A stretch of 64,000 nucleotides of DNA. Source: Chlorops oryzae. Lineage: Eukaryota; Arthropoda; Insecta; Diptera; Chloropidae. This document shows, one piece after another, positions 1-12,516 of the stretch (within the stretch, counting starts at the first letter, position 1; every line of letters starts with the position of its first letter). The notes under the pieces are model-generated. The model was not told where the DNA came from and searched no databases. It was given only the letters and a program-made list of their open reading frames with translations. The translations under genes and the position numbers were made by a program. The stretch is from the NCBI GenBank assembly GCA_020466095.1, contig CM035808.1, positions 1,958,190 through 2,022,189 on the forward strand. The letters run 5' to 3'.

Positions 1-519
1 GTAGAATAGAGGTAATTTGGACCTTCGAAACGGACTTTTAAGTTAGGTCATATTTAAGGCCGGAAAATAGGTCAGAAATAGGGTATTATTCAACCAAAAT
101 AGGTCGATTTTTCGACTTGCTGCTGGTCGAATCGCTCTATTTTGCTGCTTGGAGATATCATATATATATATATAAAAAAAGTTAATATAACTACCTTTTT
201 CTCTCGGTGTACGCTTACAATAATTATTATTTATATCTAACGATCAATCATAAATAGAATTCCCCGCTTTATTGATTGATAAGTATTTCTATTATTTTCA
301 ATTAATCTTTTGCTAGACTTAAGAAGGACTTCCATACGCCTAAAATAATTTAAATAATTTTTTTTTTCAACTTACAGGTAAACTGAACGCTTGATTACAA
401 CAATGAGTGATTATATTAACGTTTATTCATCTTAATTGGCATCTAATTAGACAAAATGGACTGATTGCAACTCCGAAAAATAAAATAAAATAATATAAAA
501 TAAAATAAAAAACAAAAAA

Positions 520-687
520 CGTGCAAAAAGCGGAGCCACAAAAATATATTTCACTTGCATTGGAGGCAGTCTTGGGGTCAAGAGATTGCGCGATCGGACG
601 TGTGGGACGTGTGCGAGAGTTGCGAGCTGCCTTCACCGAACGGAGTGTGCTCGCCTACCTCAAGCCCCTCTTTCAACAGATTTCGGT
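520..687 (+). other. possible plus-strand 5' exon
   Basis: A GC-richer island in AT-rich DNA ending in a strong donor context (ATTTCG|GTAAGTG). The plus frame is open across the donor but shows no recognised protein. It could be a 5' UTR exon of a plus-strand gene whose coding exons lie elsewhere. No acceptor partner was identified. Confidence 0.25.
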
Positions 688-1041
688 AAGTGAATTAAAA
701 ATCAATATCGCTCATTATGGCTATAAAGGCTTTTGGTCTTACAACGTTTCAATTAATTTTATATAAATTCGCTGGAAAACCGAAGAAATCCAATCGATTT
801 GCATGCGATCGGAATTAAATAGCAAATCGATGACAGTGCTCATTGGTATCGCTTTGACGTACAGTGAAGGTCACTGAAGTTGCTTAATATAAAAATCACA
901 TAAGCCAAAAAAAAAACCCCAAAAAGGCCGACACAATTTCCGTTGTTTTTTCTTTATTTTTTTTTTTTTTATTGAATTTATTTTGAAAAATGACTCAAAT
1001 GAGAATGAAAAAAATTTCAAATCGATATCGATTTTGCTTAC

Positions 1042-1449
1042 ATTTTTCATCTTCTTCGACGTCAGCCGGCTCCTCGATCCGCTTGAGTGTAATATTCGGA
1101 GTTGTTGTCGTCGGGCTGGACAGATTCCTCGCCAGCATTTGATATTCCAGAATGGCGTCGTGCGCGAACAATTTCAAACTGTAGTTGACTTTATCCTCGA
1201 AAATGGCGGTTATCTTTTTGGCCAATTTATCATCTGACCCATCACTTTTCTGACCACCACCAGCGCACCGCCGCCGCCGCTCACGATGAGCAATTTGTCG
1301 TTGATGTTGCAACTGTCTTCTAGAGAGCACGTTGCACTGGCAGCTGCTGCCGCGTCGATGGCATTGCTGGGTTTATGTATGGCAAACAGGGTTAAAACGA
1401 TTAGAGTCTGACACGCCCAGCCCACAAAGAAGGCTCGTTTTTTACACAT
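1042..1449 (-). CDS. possible first coding exon of a secreted protein, with a frame break
   Basis: A start in good fly context (GGCAAAATG) opens MCKKRAFFVGWACQTLIVLT followed by LFAIHKPSNA, a textbook signal peptide, then SATCSLEDSCNINDKLLIVS. In this frame the exon stops soon after a GGC run. The next frame continues with a well-formed acidic protein (SDGSDDKLAKKITAIFEDKV, LKLFAHDAILEYQMLARNLS, LKRIEEPADVEEDEK) and ends at a good donor, T|GTAAGC. A single indel in the GGC/GGT tract at about 1,262-1,280 would join the two. I do not recognise the family, and no downstream exon is visible before base 1. Confidence 0.5.
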
Positions 1450-1569
1450 TTTGCCTTTTTTCTTTTATTTTTTCGTATTTATTTTTAATTTTTTTTTATT
1501 TAATTTTTATTTCCAATTGATTTGTTTTTTTTTTATTTTTTGCTACTCCTTTATTTTCGTTTTTGCACA

Positions 1570-2319
1570 TTCTTGTTCGTTGAAGAAAATAATAGCACTT
1601 GAGTCAGGTCATTAATTGAGCACCGGATTCTGAAAACGAAATGCACCAGGGACAACTCGTTAGGTCGATGAAATATTTTTTTGTTTTTTTTTTGGAAAAT
1701 ATTTCTTAAAATTTTTTTTTTAATTTTAAAAATTCACTTCTCATAGATTATTCTAAAAATTGCTTGAAATGTAGCAACATTTTACAGATCCTATAATATC
1801 ACACAGAGAATAGACTTCACACTTCCAAAATATTAGTGGTTATCATGCAGCTTCGCAAATGCCTTCGCAACTTTTCCCCATCGTAAGTTTTCATATAAAA
1901 TTTGACAGTTATTGTCACAAATTTCCCAAAATTTGCGAAGCTGCATGAGTCCCAATATTACAATTTGATGCCTTAAGACTAGATTTCTAATGAGGCTGAG
2001 ATATCTTCAAACATTGAACACATTCAAACATATGAAACCGGTTACAATCGAATCCGAAGTTGATTAAAATTAGCTCCATATGCTTGCATGTGTTCAATAT
2101 TTGCGCAAGCATTCCTTCGCTTTTGGAAACCAGACGTAAGACTTGAAAAAAAACTACACCAACTATAATCTAAAGCCTTGATCTCTTGATCTTTTGAGGA
2201 GAAAATTCTTGGTTTTACTATAGGAGGTGAGATGTCGCTCGAATCTAAAAAAAAATAATCCCTTCATTTGTCTAAAGTCCAAGAAAATGTATAAATGTAA
2301 ATTTTGTGGCATAAATATA
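1570..2319. other. intergenic AT-rich DNA, no gene seen
   Basis: No coding signal. Contains one degenerate copy (about 2,005-2,143) of the dispersed palindromic repeat with ATTGGAAACCAG ends. Confidence 0.5.
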
Positions 2320-2323
2320 TTAA

Positions 2324-2869
2324 CCCTTTCACTCCCATTGAGATAGAAAATTCCAAAAGAGATTTAAAAAAATTCTCTTAAAATCCGTTTCTCTTATGTT
2401 TTGATTTTTAGAGGGTCCCTTGATTGATCCTTATATCAGGCCTATTCTAAATCAATATTCCCCGGGAATTTTGTCCCCAAAAATTTTTCTCAACTGAAAA
2501 AGGAAGTCTTCTAAGCATCAGTAGAAGAAAAAATTCAATGACCTTTGTTTGCTTAAAACTATTCAAAATACTTTGGTCCTTAATATTCCCTTCCCAGTGT
2601 GCCTAGAAGGAGAGAACTGCTTTCAAATCCGTAGGGAAAAACTCCCCTGGATTATTTAGAATCGGGCTGTATACCTGTGGTCCTTTTATGATTTTCAGAC
2701 GGTTTTCATTTTATGTACTACTTATATAATTATATATAGGTACAGGTGAAGGATGGCATGAAAGATTTCTTCGAAATAATTTTTTCGTAAATTTGAACAC
2801 CAAAAAATGGCCGAAAAAGAATCCTTAAATATTTGAGGAAATTCTTAAAATAGCTGCAGAATGAAAGGG
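2324..2869. mobile_element. piggyBac-like MITE with TTAA duplication
   Basis: Inverted ends CCCTTTCA...TGAAAGGG flanked on both sides by TTAA (2,320-2,323 and 2,870-2,873). 546 bp, no transposase. The interior carries a degenerate copy of the CAGCCCGATTCTGA element (2,437-2,669), so it is itself a composite. Confidence 0.75.
2437..2669. mobile_element. degenerate CAG(CCC)GATTCTGA-type MITE
   Basis: Ends CAGGCCTATTCTAAAT and AGAATCGGGCTG with an inner TTCCCCGGGAATTTTGTCCCC. Same family as the copies at 10,372-11,183 and 62,846-63,060, but more diverged. Confidence 0.55.
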
Positions 2870-2873
2870 TTAA

Positions 2874-4558
2874 GTAAAATCACAAATTCTGTTACTTAAT
2901 TTTGCTAGCGTTAAAAAAAAATCGGATGAGCGAACTTAAAATATCTCATTAGAGTCACAAAGGGGCTCATCGTCGATATTTTAAATATTGACTTTTTACT
3001 AGAGAAACAAAAAAAAACCGCCGAATTTTTTAAGCAAACACGAAACGAAATTTTTGATCCCATTATTTGGGAATATTCCAACTCATCAAATAAAAGGTGT
3101 GTCTAGGAAAATAGAAGAATATTTTTCGTTGGGAGTTTCGAAGAACAAAAATAGTTCTAGATGCCCCGCCAAGGGTATAATTGATTCAATCGTTCCTAAA
3201 TGGAATGATGTTAACTTTAAATAGAGCAAAAACTATCTGAGTTGATTTTACCCACACCCTTGAAGGTTGATATTGATTGCGTTGTGCTTGGACGATATTC
3301 AAATCACTGGGAATATTTTCAAGAACATTTTGTCGTTTTTTTAAATATATTTTTTATTACTCCACAATCACTTTTCGTACTGCCCACACTGGCTTGCTTC
3401 TAGGCTTAATTATTATTTTTCACAATCAGATAATAACAAAATTTTTTGTTGATTTTTTGTAAAATCTGAAAATCACATTCTCCACAAAACGACGAATGCA
3501 ACGAATTCGCAACGCAAAACCCGAACCAAAAAAAAAGAAAAATTGCCAACCGCAATTAAAAGCCGCAATTTGAAATTCTGCTCTCCGTCGAATGCGGTCT
3601 TGGATTTGGAAACTTCGACTTCAAGTGAAAAATTTCAATTTTCATTTGGAATTTTCAAATTCCAAATCCCAATTCTCTAGCGCGCGCCCGACTCTCAACG
3701 GCGAGCCACTCGATCGGTGTGTTACGACGAGTTCTTTTCGACTTGCAGATAGCCGCGTCAATTCTTGCGATTTGCTTAAGCTTTGAAGTCGCGCAGGTGA
3801 CTGAAGCATTTAGCGGCTTTGCACTTAGCCAAGTTAATTCGGAAAATGAAACGAAACAACAACAAAAAATAAAAAAAATAAAAATAAAAAAGAATGTGAA
3901 ACTGATGAGTGTGCTGAGCAGCACAAGTCGCGACGTCGCTGGTCTTCGGCCTATAGCAAAAAACGGCAAAAGCTCGGACGTCGCGCTATGAATGCTAGCG
4001 AGAAGCGAGTAGCTGCTGCCACCACTACGCATGCGCATTGGGGCGACGACGATTGCAATTCCAGCTCAATAAGATCTAGAAAAAACATTTGGACATGCTC
4101 TCTGTTGGACCGGGGAAGGTTTTTTTTTTGTTGAGGGGAAACGGGTGCTAAGAATCTGTATCGGACCAATTTTGTTTGTTTTTGTTGTTTGTCTATATAA
4201 AATCATGTCGACTGCGTTAATTTAACGTTTTGATTTTTCATCGAAAACTGCGAATTGCGAATTGTTCACAGACAAAATTAGTATCAATCAGAAAAAAAGG
4301 ATTTGTCTATCGAAATGGAAAAATTGCGTTCTTGCAATCGAGGGCTTTGACCACGAAAATACCAAACAAAAAAAGTTGGATCTTAAAAATATTTTTGATT
4401 GATTTATAGAAAATTTCATAGTGAAGATTGCTGTACGAAGTTCATTCCCTCTTGGCTTATGTCAAACATTGTGGACGAGCAACAGGCTCAACCTGTTCCC
4501 GAATCTGCCATCGAACATTCGTAGACGTTTTTCGGAAGGAATCAGAATCGAACGTCAA
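2874..4558. other. non-repetitive DNA with a possible promoter-like island
   Basis: Mostly AT-rich. From about 3,570 to 4,060 the sequence is GC-richer, and the plus strand has a donor-like GCGCAG|GTGACT at about 3,796. This could be an untranslated exon or promoter region, but no conserved protein is visible. I assign nothing firm. Confidence 0.3.
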
Positions 4559-5552
4559 CCCAGCAAACATTTTAGGGGTGATCATATGAGTCTGAAATTT
4601 TTTAGCACTATGCAGCTCAGAAATATGACTCCCAGTTACTTCGGAATTAATTCGAAATTACTCCGAAATTCTCCGAAGTTGCTCCGAAATTACTCGAATT
4701 TACTCCGAAGATTACTCCGAAGTTACTCCGAAATTGCTCAAAATTTACCCTGAAATTACTCCGAAGTTACTCCGAAATTACTTCCGAATTTGCTCCGAAG
4801 TTACTCCGAAATTACTCCGAATTTGCTCCGAAATTACTCTGAATTTACTCCGAAATCACTCCGAATTTGCTCCGAATTACTCCGAAATTTGCTCCGAATT
4901 TACTCCGAAATTACTCCGAAGTTGCTCCGAAATTACTCCGCAGTTACTCCGAAAATGAGTCCGAAATCTATAAAAAATATGAAGAAATAAGAGTCCGAAA
5001 TGAGTCCGAAATAAGTGAGAAATGCGTGATCCAGAAATATTATTTCAGAATGAGTCCGAAATTTAAAATCAAAAATGATGCTCAGATATATGAGTTGAAA
5101 TTACTCCGATATATGTGGGAAATATTAGCTCAGAAGTATGACTCCGAAATCAGTCCGAGATCATTAAGAAATTTTGGACCAGAAATATGAATTTTTAACA
5201 TTATAAGGCTAAGAATCATGACTCCGAAATGAGTACGAAACTTAAAAAAGAAATATTCTCAAAAATATCACTCCGAAATGAGTCCGAAATTTTAATAAAC
5301 TATGATTCCGATATTAGTCCTAACTATGTGCATATGTCGGAAATTGTGAGGATCAGAAAAATAACTCCTAAATGAGTCATAGATTTGACTCTTGAATAGA
5401 CACATTCGATGCTTACAACGTAGCCATATGGTCGACCTCCGCAAGAAGTGAAAGACGCTCTCTAAGCGCTTTTATAAGACCTCATGATGAAGGCTCCGAC
5501 TCCAAACTAGTAGTCATATATGATTCCTTTCGGACTGAGAATGTTTGCTGGG
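4559..5552. mobile_element. MITE with CCCAGCAAACATT ends, saturated with ACTCCGAA
   Basis: Perfect inverted ends CCCAGCAAACATT / AATGTTTGCTGGG, flanked by AA on both sides. 994 bp. The inside, especially 4,620-4,960, is a degenerate tandem array of an 11-12-nt unit (TTACTCCGAAA), and further out the same word recurs as GAGTCCGAAAT and ACTCCGAAAT. No coding capacity beyond repeat-driven open frames. Confidence 0.75.
4630..4960. repeat. degenerate tandem array of TTACTCCGAAA
   Basis: An 11-12-nt unit repeated about 28 times with small changes (ACTCCGAAATTG, ACTCCGAAGTT and similar). It lies inside the CCCAGCAAACATT element. Confidence 0.85.
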
Positions 5553-8500
5553 AAAATGTGGGAAATGTGCGCAGACTCGTTTCGAAGAAAATGAAAACGA
5601 AAATAAAAAAAATATAAAAATTCAACTTGAAGAAACCCGTTTTCTAGTATTTAGGCCTCACTTAAGTCCAAGACAAGTTTTTCCCCAATGCTCGAAAACT
5701 GACCTAAGTAAAGCTCCGATATGCTGAGCGCATGCGTGTCGACGGATCTTGTCGGTGTCCGCATAAATATTTTTTTGTATATAAATAAAAGAAATAAACC
5801 TCAGCGCGTGATTCTTCCTCAGAGAGCAATGAAAGTGAATTCAGTTTAGTCACCCGGCATCGTGTTACAGCACATTTTCGTGGAGTCAACAACAACGCAA
5901 GCCCCCAGCTGAAACATAAATAAAGCTCCGGTAATAACACCAGGCAAGCGCGTTATACAAACTCTCTGCCGAATTGTTGCAGTGTGAGGCAAAAAAGCGA
6001 AGGCCTAGAAACTTGGGTAATTATCGCTGGATTCTTGCAACAGAATCAAGCGAGGCAACGAACGAACGCAATGAAAAATGGCTTGAAAAAAAATGTCTTG
6101 GAATGAACAAAATGAAGCAAAATGGGTAAAAATCTAAAACAAAACTGAGAAGTTGAACAGTGCTCGCTGTTTCTATAACATGATTCCGAAATTTTTAAAT
6201 ATATTGAGCTCAAAGAATGGGTTCGGAAGAAGCCAAGCGACGAACCAGTTTTAGTTTTTTGTGTTCGAGCAGATGTTTTCAAAAATAGATTCCGAAATTT
6301 TCAAATGGATGAATAAGGTTTCAAAACCTAGTAAAGATTAGATACTGTTCGGTTTTGAGTTGAAAACTCGAACTCCTAATTTATCATTGACATGTATTTT
6401 AAGCTATTACAAAGGTCATTGCAAAATGTTTCGAAATCATGACTCCTAAATTTACATATTTTTGAAGAACTCAAATGGTGATTCCGATAATGAGTCACAA
6501 ATACTCCCAATGGGATTGATACCCGCAAAAATTTTAGAAACGATTTTCGCAAATCTTCAAGCGACGAGCAGAATAGCTTTGGTTCTGAAATTTAAAAATA
6601 TTTTGGAATAAATGACTCCAGAAAAAATTGATCGAATAAAAAAAAATGACGCACAAATCGGTAGTTTGAGTTGAAAATGCTGACTGATAGTTTTTCAAAA
6701 ATTTGAGACTGAAAGAGTTCAAAGAGTTCGAAAAAGTACTCCATGTTAAAATTATTTAGACCAAAAATATTTGAAATTGATTCGAAAACATTCGACCCGA
6801 AATTTTTATAAAATTTCAATCATCGTTGAAATTTACTGCCAAATAATTGACTTGCATCTCTTGAACTACGTCCTTCCGGACTAATTAAAAATTTTTTTAA
6901 TCCAAAAAAATTATTTTTCTCATTCATTGAGCCTCGTTTTTGCGTTCTAATTAATTTGAATTTAATTAAAAAAAAAAAAATTCAATAAAAACACCATTCA
7001 CAAGGCAAAATGTATTTGACAAAGCATTCGGAATAAAAAAAAAAAAAAAAATTTGAAACCGGCTTTTAACCCATTTTAAAGCCAATAAGCATAATTGACA
7101 GTGCAACGAACATGGCTAGCGACGGCGCGGCGCGATAGAATTGGCAGAAACTTTTTTAAGACCGACTTTCGAAAATGGGTTATCGAAAACCGGCATATTT
7201 GCGCAGCTCGTTTGACGCCTAAGGCTAATTTCGTGAATATCAAAATGCAATCGTCTGAATCATGCGAAGTCTTGCAATGATTATGACATCGCAGCATAAA
7301 ATTGCATGCAGCACTTGCACTTGCATTCGCGGCTCATTTGACGGCAGCGAGCGATAGGCGCTAGCAGTGAGTGCGCCGGCAGCGGCAGCAGAGGCAGCAG
7401 AGGCCCGCATGCGTTCATTGTCTGCCAAGTTGAATTGTATGCATTCAACTTAATGGTACATTGAGCAAGTGTTTCTAATACAACAAAATTGTTGCTAATG
7501 CCAGCCTCGTTGTCCGCCTGCATGCCTGCCTGCCAGTCTGCCTTCGACCTCAATGCTCAGTCAGCCTGCTAAGCAGCAAATGCCAGCACAAATCAATCAA
7601 TGGTCGATCTCTGTGAGCTTTCAAGACTCTTGGTGATCTGATAGAAATCACTTTTTTTTTTGGGAATTTATTGAAAAATAGTAAGGAGTATTTCCCTTTT
7701 CGAGAACCAATCAATAATGCTTGGAAGCTCGGTTTGCCATACACGACGCAAGACCAAAGCCAAAAAAAAAAAGAAAAAGAAAAAGGCCTTACAATGCAAG
7801 GTCATTTCGTATGCGAAAAATGAATGAAAGCACACATATTTTCACCGCACAGACACACACACACACACACCATACAAGCATTCATAAGTGAACTACTTTC
7901 AATTTCATTAACAAAATAGTCGCCGAAGAAATCGAAAGAGTTAGGCAACGAACTTGTGTGCGAGCCGAGGTGTGAGGTAATGCCACCAACTGCCCACTGT
8001 GAGACGCTCCGGCGTAAGTTGGCTGCCAAAATTCAATTGCAAGTACTGGCGATATAACCTGATATCCCCCTGGCTTGCCGCTCGTACTCAGAGTTCAGAA
8101 ATTTTTTGTTGATTTTTGTAGCTACTTTGTACGCTTTTATGCTCGACGGCTGCCGTTTTTGCTTGTTTACGAACGATTTCAATAGCACTCGGGTTTTTCA
8201 TTTGGTGCCATTTGAGTCGTCATAGTTACGAGTATGGGCCTCAAAAAGCAGCAGGATCGAGTGATCTTTTCAATAAAATAAAATAAAAATTTTTTAATTA
8301 ATTATTTGATTTATTTTTATTTTATTTTTTAATTATTATTTCACTATTTCAACTAATTACATTAGTTTTAATATAGCAATTTTTTTTATAGACTGCCTTT
8401 CTAAAAACGAAAAATTTTCTTTTAGAATTTTTATGGAAGCATTTTTCTTATTTTGGGAAAAAAAATTCTTAAGGCATCAAATAAAAAAGTTAAAAAATTA

Positions 8501-8586
8501 TTTTGCTTGCGATCGATTTTTTAGACGCCAATGAAAGGAAAAATTTGATGAGTTTTCTCTAAAAAAAAATATGGGATTTTTCAGAT
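5553..8586. other. intergenic, no confident gene
   Basis: AT-rich apart from a GC-richer stretch at about 7,270-7,560 with Ala/Arg-type open frames that look like composition effects. There is a short CA run at about 7,855-7,870. I see no splice-consistent coding block and no delimited transposon. Confidence 0.4.
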
Positions 8587-8854
8587 TAAGGGCCGTTTTT
8601 TCATCCTACTTTTAAGCTTTATCTGCCAGTTAAATTTCATTTTCTTTGATTTATTACCCAATTTGTATGGAATTATCATCAGGATAATTTAATTTATTTA
8701 TTTATTTCCATTTAGGGCCGTTTTCTCATCTTTTTTTTATCTGTAAGTTAAATTATCCCGATGATAATTTCATACAAAATTGATTAATAAGTCAAAGAAA
8801 TTGAATTTTAACTGGCAGATAGAGCTTAAAAGTAGGATGAGAAAACGGCCCTTA
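8587..8854. mobile_element. foldback MITE with TAAGGGCCGTTTT ends
   Basis: Long inverted arms of about 100 nt: TAAGGGCCGTTTTTTCATCC at the left and its reverse complement at the right, continuing through AGCTTTATCTGCCAGTTAAA. A third partial copy of the arm starts at 8,714, so the element is a rearranged foldback. It ends 18 bp from the stop of the neighbouring reverse-transcriptase fragment. Confidence 0.75.
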
Positions 8855-8872
8855 GTCTATGAATTAAATATC

Positions 8873-10015
8873 TTACAGACTATTAGCAAAACTAAAATGA
8901 AGTAATAAATTTTCCACTAGTGTTTTAACGATTACTCTAGTAAGAGATAAATCAATAGTATTGATATTAGCAATGGAGTTTATCACAGATGAGGATCTAT
9001 AAATAGGCGCATACATAGCATAATTTGTTCTTCTGACACTTAAATTGAACATTTCAACATTCCTTAATGCTCGTGCAGGGACATGAAAAGAAATCCTTTG
9101 GAGTTAATCTGCACAATCAATTCGAGAATGCACTAAGTCTGCCAGGAAAAGGACAGAGTGAAGCGTACGGCGCGTCTCGAGAGTCTTTAAACCGATGAGT
9201 GCGCATCGCGTATAGTAAGGCGGAAGCTCATATCTGGAGTACAGACGTCGCAAAGCACATCGGCTGAATATTTTCTGAACGCGTTCTATACGTGCAATAT
9301 TTACTGCATAAAAAGGACTCCAAATAAGGGAGGCATATTCCAATTTGGGTCTGACTAGTGAACAGTATAGAGATTTGAATGTGTACGGGTCTGAAAAATT
9401 CAAGCTGTTACGCCTTATAAATGCAAGAGTTTTGAATGCTTTAGGGATGATAGAATTAAAGTGCTGAGTGAAAGTGAATTTCGCGTCGAAAACCACACCC
9501 AAATCTTTGATCATATCAGTTTTACGTAAAACAGAACCTCCAAGGCTATAGGAGGATTGAAGGACTTGATTTGCTTTCGAGAAAGATACCACAGCACATT
9601 TATCAAAATTTAGATAAAGATGATTCGTTTTACACCACTCCCACACTGAGTTGACTTCAGACTGTAATATCATTACGTCACCAATAATCTTTACCGCCAG
9701 GAATATTTTCATGTCATCAGCGAATAATAAGCACTGGGCAATTTTTAATGAACTAGGCATGTCGTTAATAAATAAAAGGAATAGCAGCGGTTCTATTCTT
9801 AAGATAGGACTCAAGCCACAACAAGAAACTAGAATGAAAACCGAGAGACTCAAGCTTACAAATATGTACTTGGTGTGAAACCGTATCGAAGGCCTTGGAA
9901 AAGTCCGTATAAATTGCTTCGACCTGGTACCCAGTACTAAAAGCTGATATTCAAAACTTCGAAAATATTGCAAAATTAGACACTGTTGATCGTCCGGACA
10001 TGAATTCATGTAATT
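8873..10015 (-). pseudogene. non-LTR retrotransposon reverse transcriptase remnant
   Basis: Reading toward lower coordinates: EFMSGRSTVSNFAIF, a TGA, then GYQVEAIYTDFSKAFDTVSH (RT motif with the first catalytic Asp) and LLWLESYLKNRT. The conserved SGVPQGS block is missing; the frame jumps to EPLLFLLFINDMPSSL and CLLFADDMKIF (catalytic FADD), then KDLGVVFDAKFTF and VRPKLEYASLIWSPFY. An in-frame TAA at 9,104 interrupts the C-terminal part, which continues ISFHVPARALRN to a final stop at 8,873. It has stops, an internal deletion and no endonuclease domain. The motif order suits Jockey-like LINEs; the exact clade is not determined. Confidence 0.9.
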
Positions 10016-10457
10016 TAACTTAAATATAAAAAAAAATATGAGAAAACGGACCCAAAAAGGTCTACACAATCTTATTTTCTTAACCGATCTTAAAACTATG
10101 TAAGAAAAAGTTTAAGAGGAGTTAATTTAAATTGATTAAATGAATAGTTTTAATTCAAATCAGACGAACCCCTGTCAAGTTCTGTTCAAAAAAGCTGCCC
10201 CGTTAAAAAAAATATTTTTTAAAATCGATTTATATAAAAACAAAAACTCTTCCAGAAAGATTTTTAAAAATATTGCTTTCGAGCTAAGAAGATCGAAGTC
10301 TATAAGAAAAGAGCCTTTAGATGTCCTGAAAAAAAAAAATATAATAATAATAATTATTGTAATTTTTTATCCAGTCCGATTCCGACTATTCCCGCGGAAC
10401 GAAGTCCTGTGGAATTTACTTTTCTTGAGACTAAAATTCTCCTTTTTTAAATAGATA

Positions 10458-11037
10458 CCCAGCGGGAAATGTCCTGCGGACATCCCCGATGATGTCCTAG
10501 TGACTTCGGAGCCGGAATGCATGCTATTTCCGGTGACACTTTGTATGACATTTACACAGGAGCTGAGAGGGACTTCAGCGGTGACATTATCACCGGAAGA
10601 TTAGAAAATGTCAGTGGTCATGCTAGGGGATGCGATGGCGATAAAAGCATTTGAGAGCAGCAACATTGCCCTTTTTTCTCTCTAAATGTCAATTTATAGA
10701 AACCAGTTTGATTAACTCTCTTCTTTGCCTTCTCTTTGAATGTTTCGAAAATTTTTAAAAAATCTATTTTTAACAATTTTTGTTCGCCTCTACCAGGGAT
10801 CGAACTCGCGATCTTCGGATTCTGAGTCGAGCACTCATCATCTACGCCACTTTATGCTAACGTTCAAGTGACGCTAAAACCTTATTTAAATTTCAGTAGC
10901 CAATGAGAGTCAAGCACATGAACAGCATCTTTCCACGATGACATGTCCTCCAAGATGTCATGCATGACAATGTCACCTATATGTCATCGATGACATCATT
11001 GGTGACTTTGTCATACAGGAGATAATTTTTCGCTGGG
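10458..11037. mobile_element. CCCAGCGGGAAA MITE saturated with TGACAT, TA duplication
   Basis: Ends CCCAGCGGGAAA / TTTTTCGCTGGG, TA on both sides. The empty site survives in the related element at 62,846-63,060 (AAATAGATAGGGAAAGG), proving TA duplication. 580 bp; TGACAT or ATGTCA occurs around ten times, concentrated toward the ends. A tRNA-like segment sits in the middle (10,784-10,850). Confidence 0.85.
10784..10850 (-). repeat. tRNA-like segment inside a MITE
   Basis: On the minus strand: GTGGCGTAGATGATGAG (A-box-like), GACTCAGAATC (anticodon-arm-like) and GAGTTCGATCCCTGG (B-box-like). Not a functional tRNA: there is no proper acceptor stem. It resembles the head of a tRNA-derived SINE. 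Confidence 0.5.
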
Positions 11038-11183
11038 TAGAGAATGAAAAATTATGTGTATGGGTCAAATACACATTCCCCATCAAATTTATTCCCCCAA
11101 ATACTTGAAAAAGAAGAAGTTTACTCTCTAGAAAAGTAAATTCCCCGGGAATTTGTTCCCCGGGAATATTCAGAATCGGGCTG

Positions 11184-11874
11184 ATCGCCTTATTAAATAA
11201 ATCAGTAATGCTTGCTTTCCTAAAATACGAGATGAATACCAGTGTCTCCTTTAATGCGGAGGTGCGGCATGTAAGCATGCAATTCCTGCGCTATTGGAAA
11301 CCAGACATAAAGCTTTCACCCTAAGCCGAATAAAATGACACAATTTTATGAAATGAATTTTTGAGCATTGAAAAGAAATTGTGGAAAAACGAAGGTTGTT
11401 TGCTCTTCATTTTAATTATTCTAAATTCAAATAAAGTCACGTTCTATGTTTCGCCCAACAGGCTCGATCGTTATGGGTTAAATAATAAAAAAAAAGTTAA
11501 AAAAAAAAAAAAAGATTATCTACGTGCCTTTAATCGCTGCACTTGACATTTTCCAAGGCTAAACAATGGCCAGAACAATTTTTTCCAATAAAAAACTATG
11601 AATGAGTAGTTTCGGACTTCTTCTTTTATTCTTCTTCTGTGAAAATTGTTTACGTTGACTCAGCACATTTCACATGTTACATGCGCTACAAACAAATAAA
11701 ACAACAACAACAACAGAAAAAATTATTCAAGAAACGTGAACGTGCTCAGACAATAGTTTACAAAAAAAAGCACCAAGAAAGTTTTTTAAGAACACTTGAA
11801 GCATTTTAAAGTCATTCAAATATTTTGCTTTTGACGATCTTTTCACTCATGAGTCATGACCCATCACAACAAAG
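11184..11874. other. intergenic, no gene seen
   Basis: Contains one ATTGGAAACCAGACATAA repeat end at about 11,292 and A-rich runs. No coding signal. Confidence 0.45.
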
Positions 11875-12516
11875 TTTTGGTTTAAAAAAATGCTTTAATG
11901 TGGTCATAACATATTAGATCTGAACATTCGATTTCACCGTTAAAACACTGAAGTCTCAATAAAAACAATGTTCCACAAAATTCCTTCCTTTGAGGTATAT
12001 TTTAAGGGCTTAAGGGCTGATGTTGACCGATTAGTGATTGGAAAATTATAAGGTGTCGACCCGGCTTTAAACTAAATCTTTGCAGAGCCTAAAGAAATTC
12101 CGATATTCGACTTTAGCGTGTTCACGGCATCAGTTTGATCGGCTTCATATTTATTCAACTTTGTACATAGAATTAAACCAGTGATGTCCAATCTTCGAAA
12201 TCCCAAGCACATGTGTAGCAAAAGCAATAGCAAAAGTACAGTGTATATCAATCCTTGCGAACAAGGGTTGGGTGCATTCGTGCGTTCGTGTGTGTAACTC
12301 ACAGCGAAGTGGACGACAGTGAATGCGCACACTAAGTCTGAAAGTCAAAGAATATATTTGGATATCACTGCTTTAAGCCTACAAACTTTTGTGGAGCGAT
12401 GACTCTGACGAAAGTCGAAACCCATTTTGAGTTGAAAGTGATCATACATACTTTAAAGCCCTCTTAGTTTTATCAACCCCTAAGAGAAGAGACTGACATC
12501 ATCTTAGCAAGAAATC

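Larger units (their letters stand above)
10372..11183. mobile_element. CAG(CCC)GATTCTGA-type MITE interrupted by another MITE
   Basis: Ends CAGTCCGATTCCGA and TCAGAATCGGGCTG with CCCCGGG blocks inside. Removing 10,458-11,037 plus one TA restores a unit of about 230 bp that aligns with 62,846-63,060 (shared AATTTACTTTTC and CTCCTTTTTTAAATAGATA). Confidence 0.75.

Noticed and set aside
7281..7553. Ala/Arg-rich minus-strand open frames
   Set aside because: A GC-rich patch with low-complexity codons, no splice-consistent borders and no recognisable motif.
9651..9878. Plus-strand open frame over the reverse transcriptase
   Set aside because: Antisense of the RT remnant.
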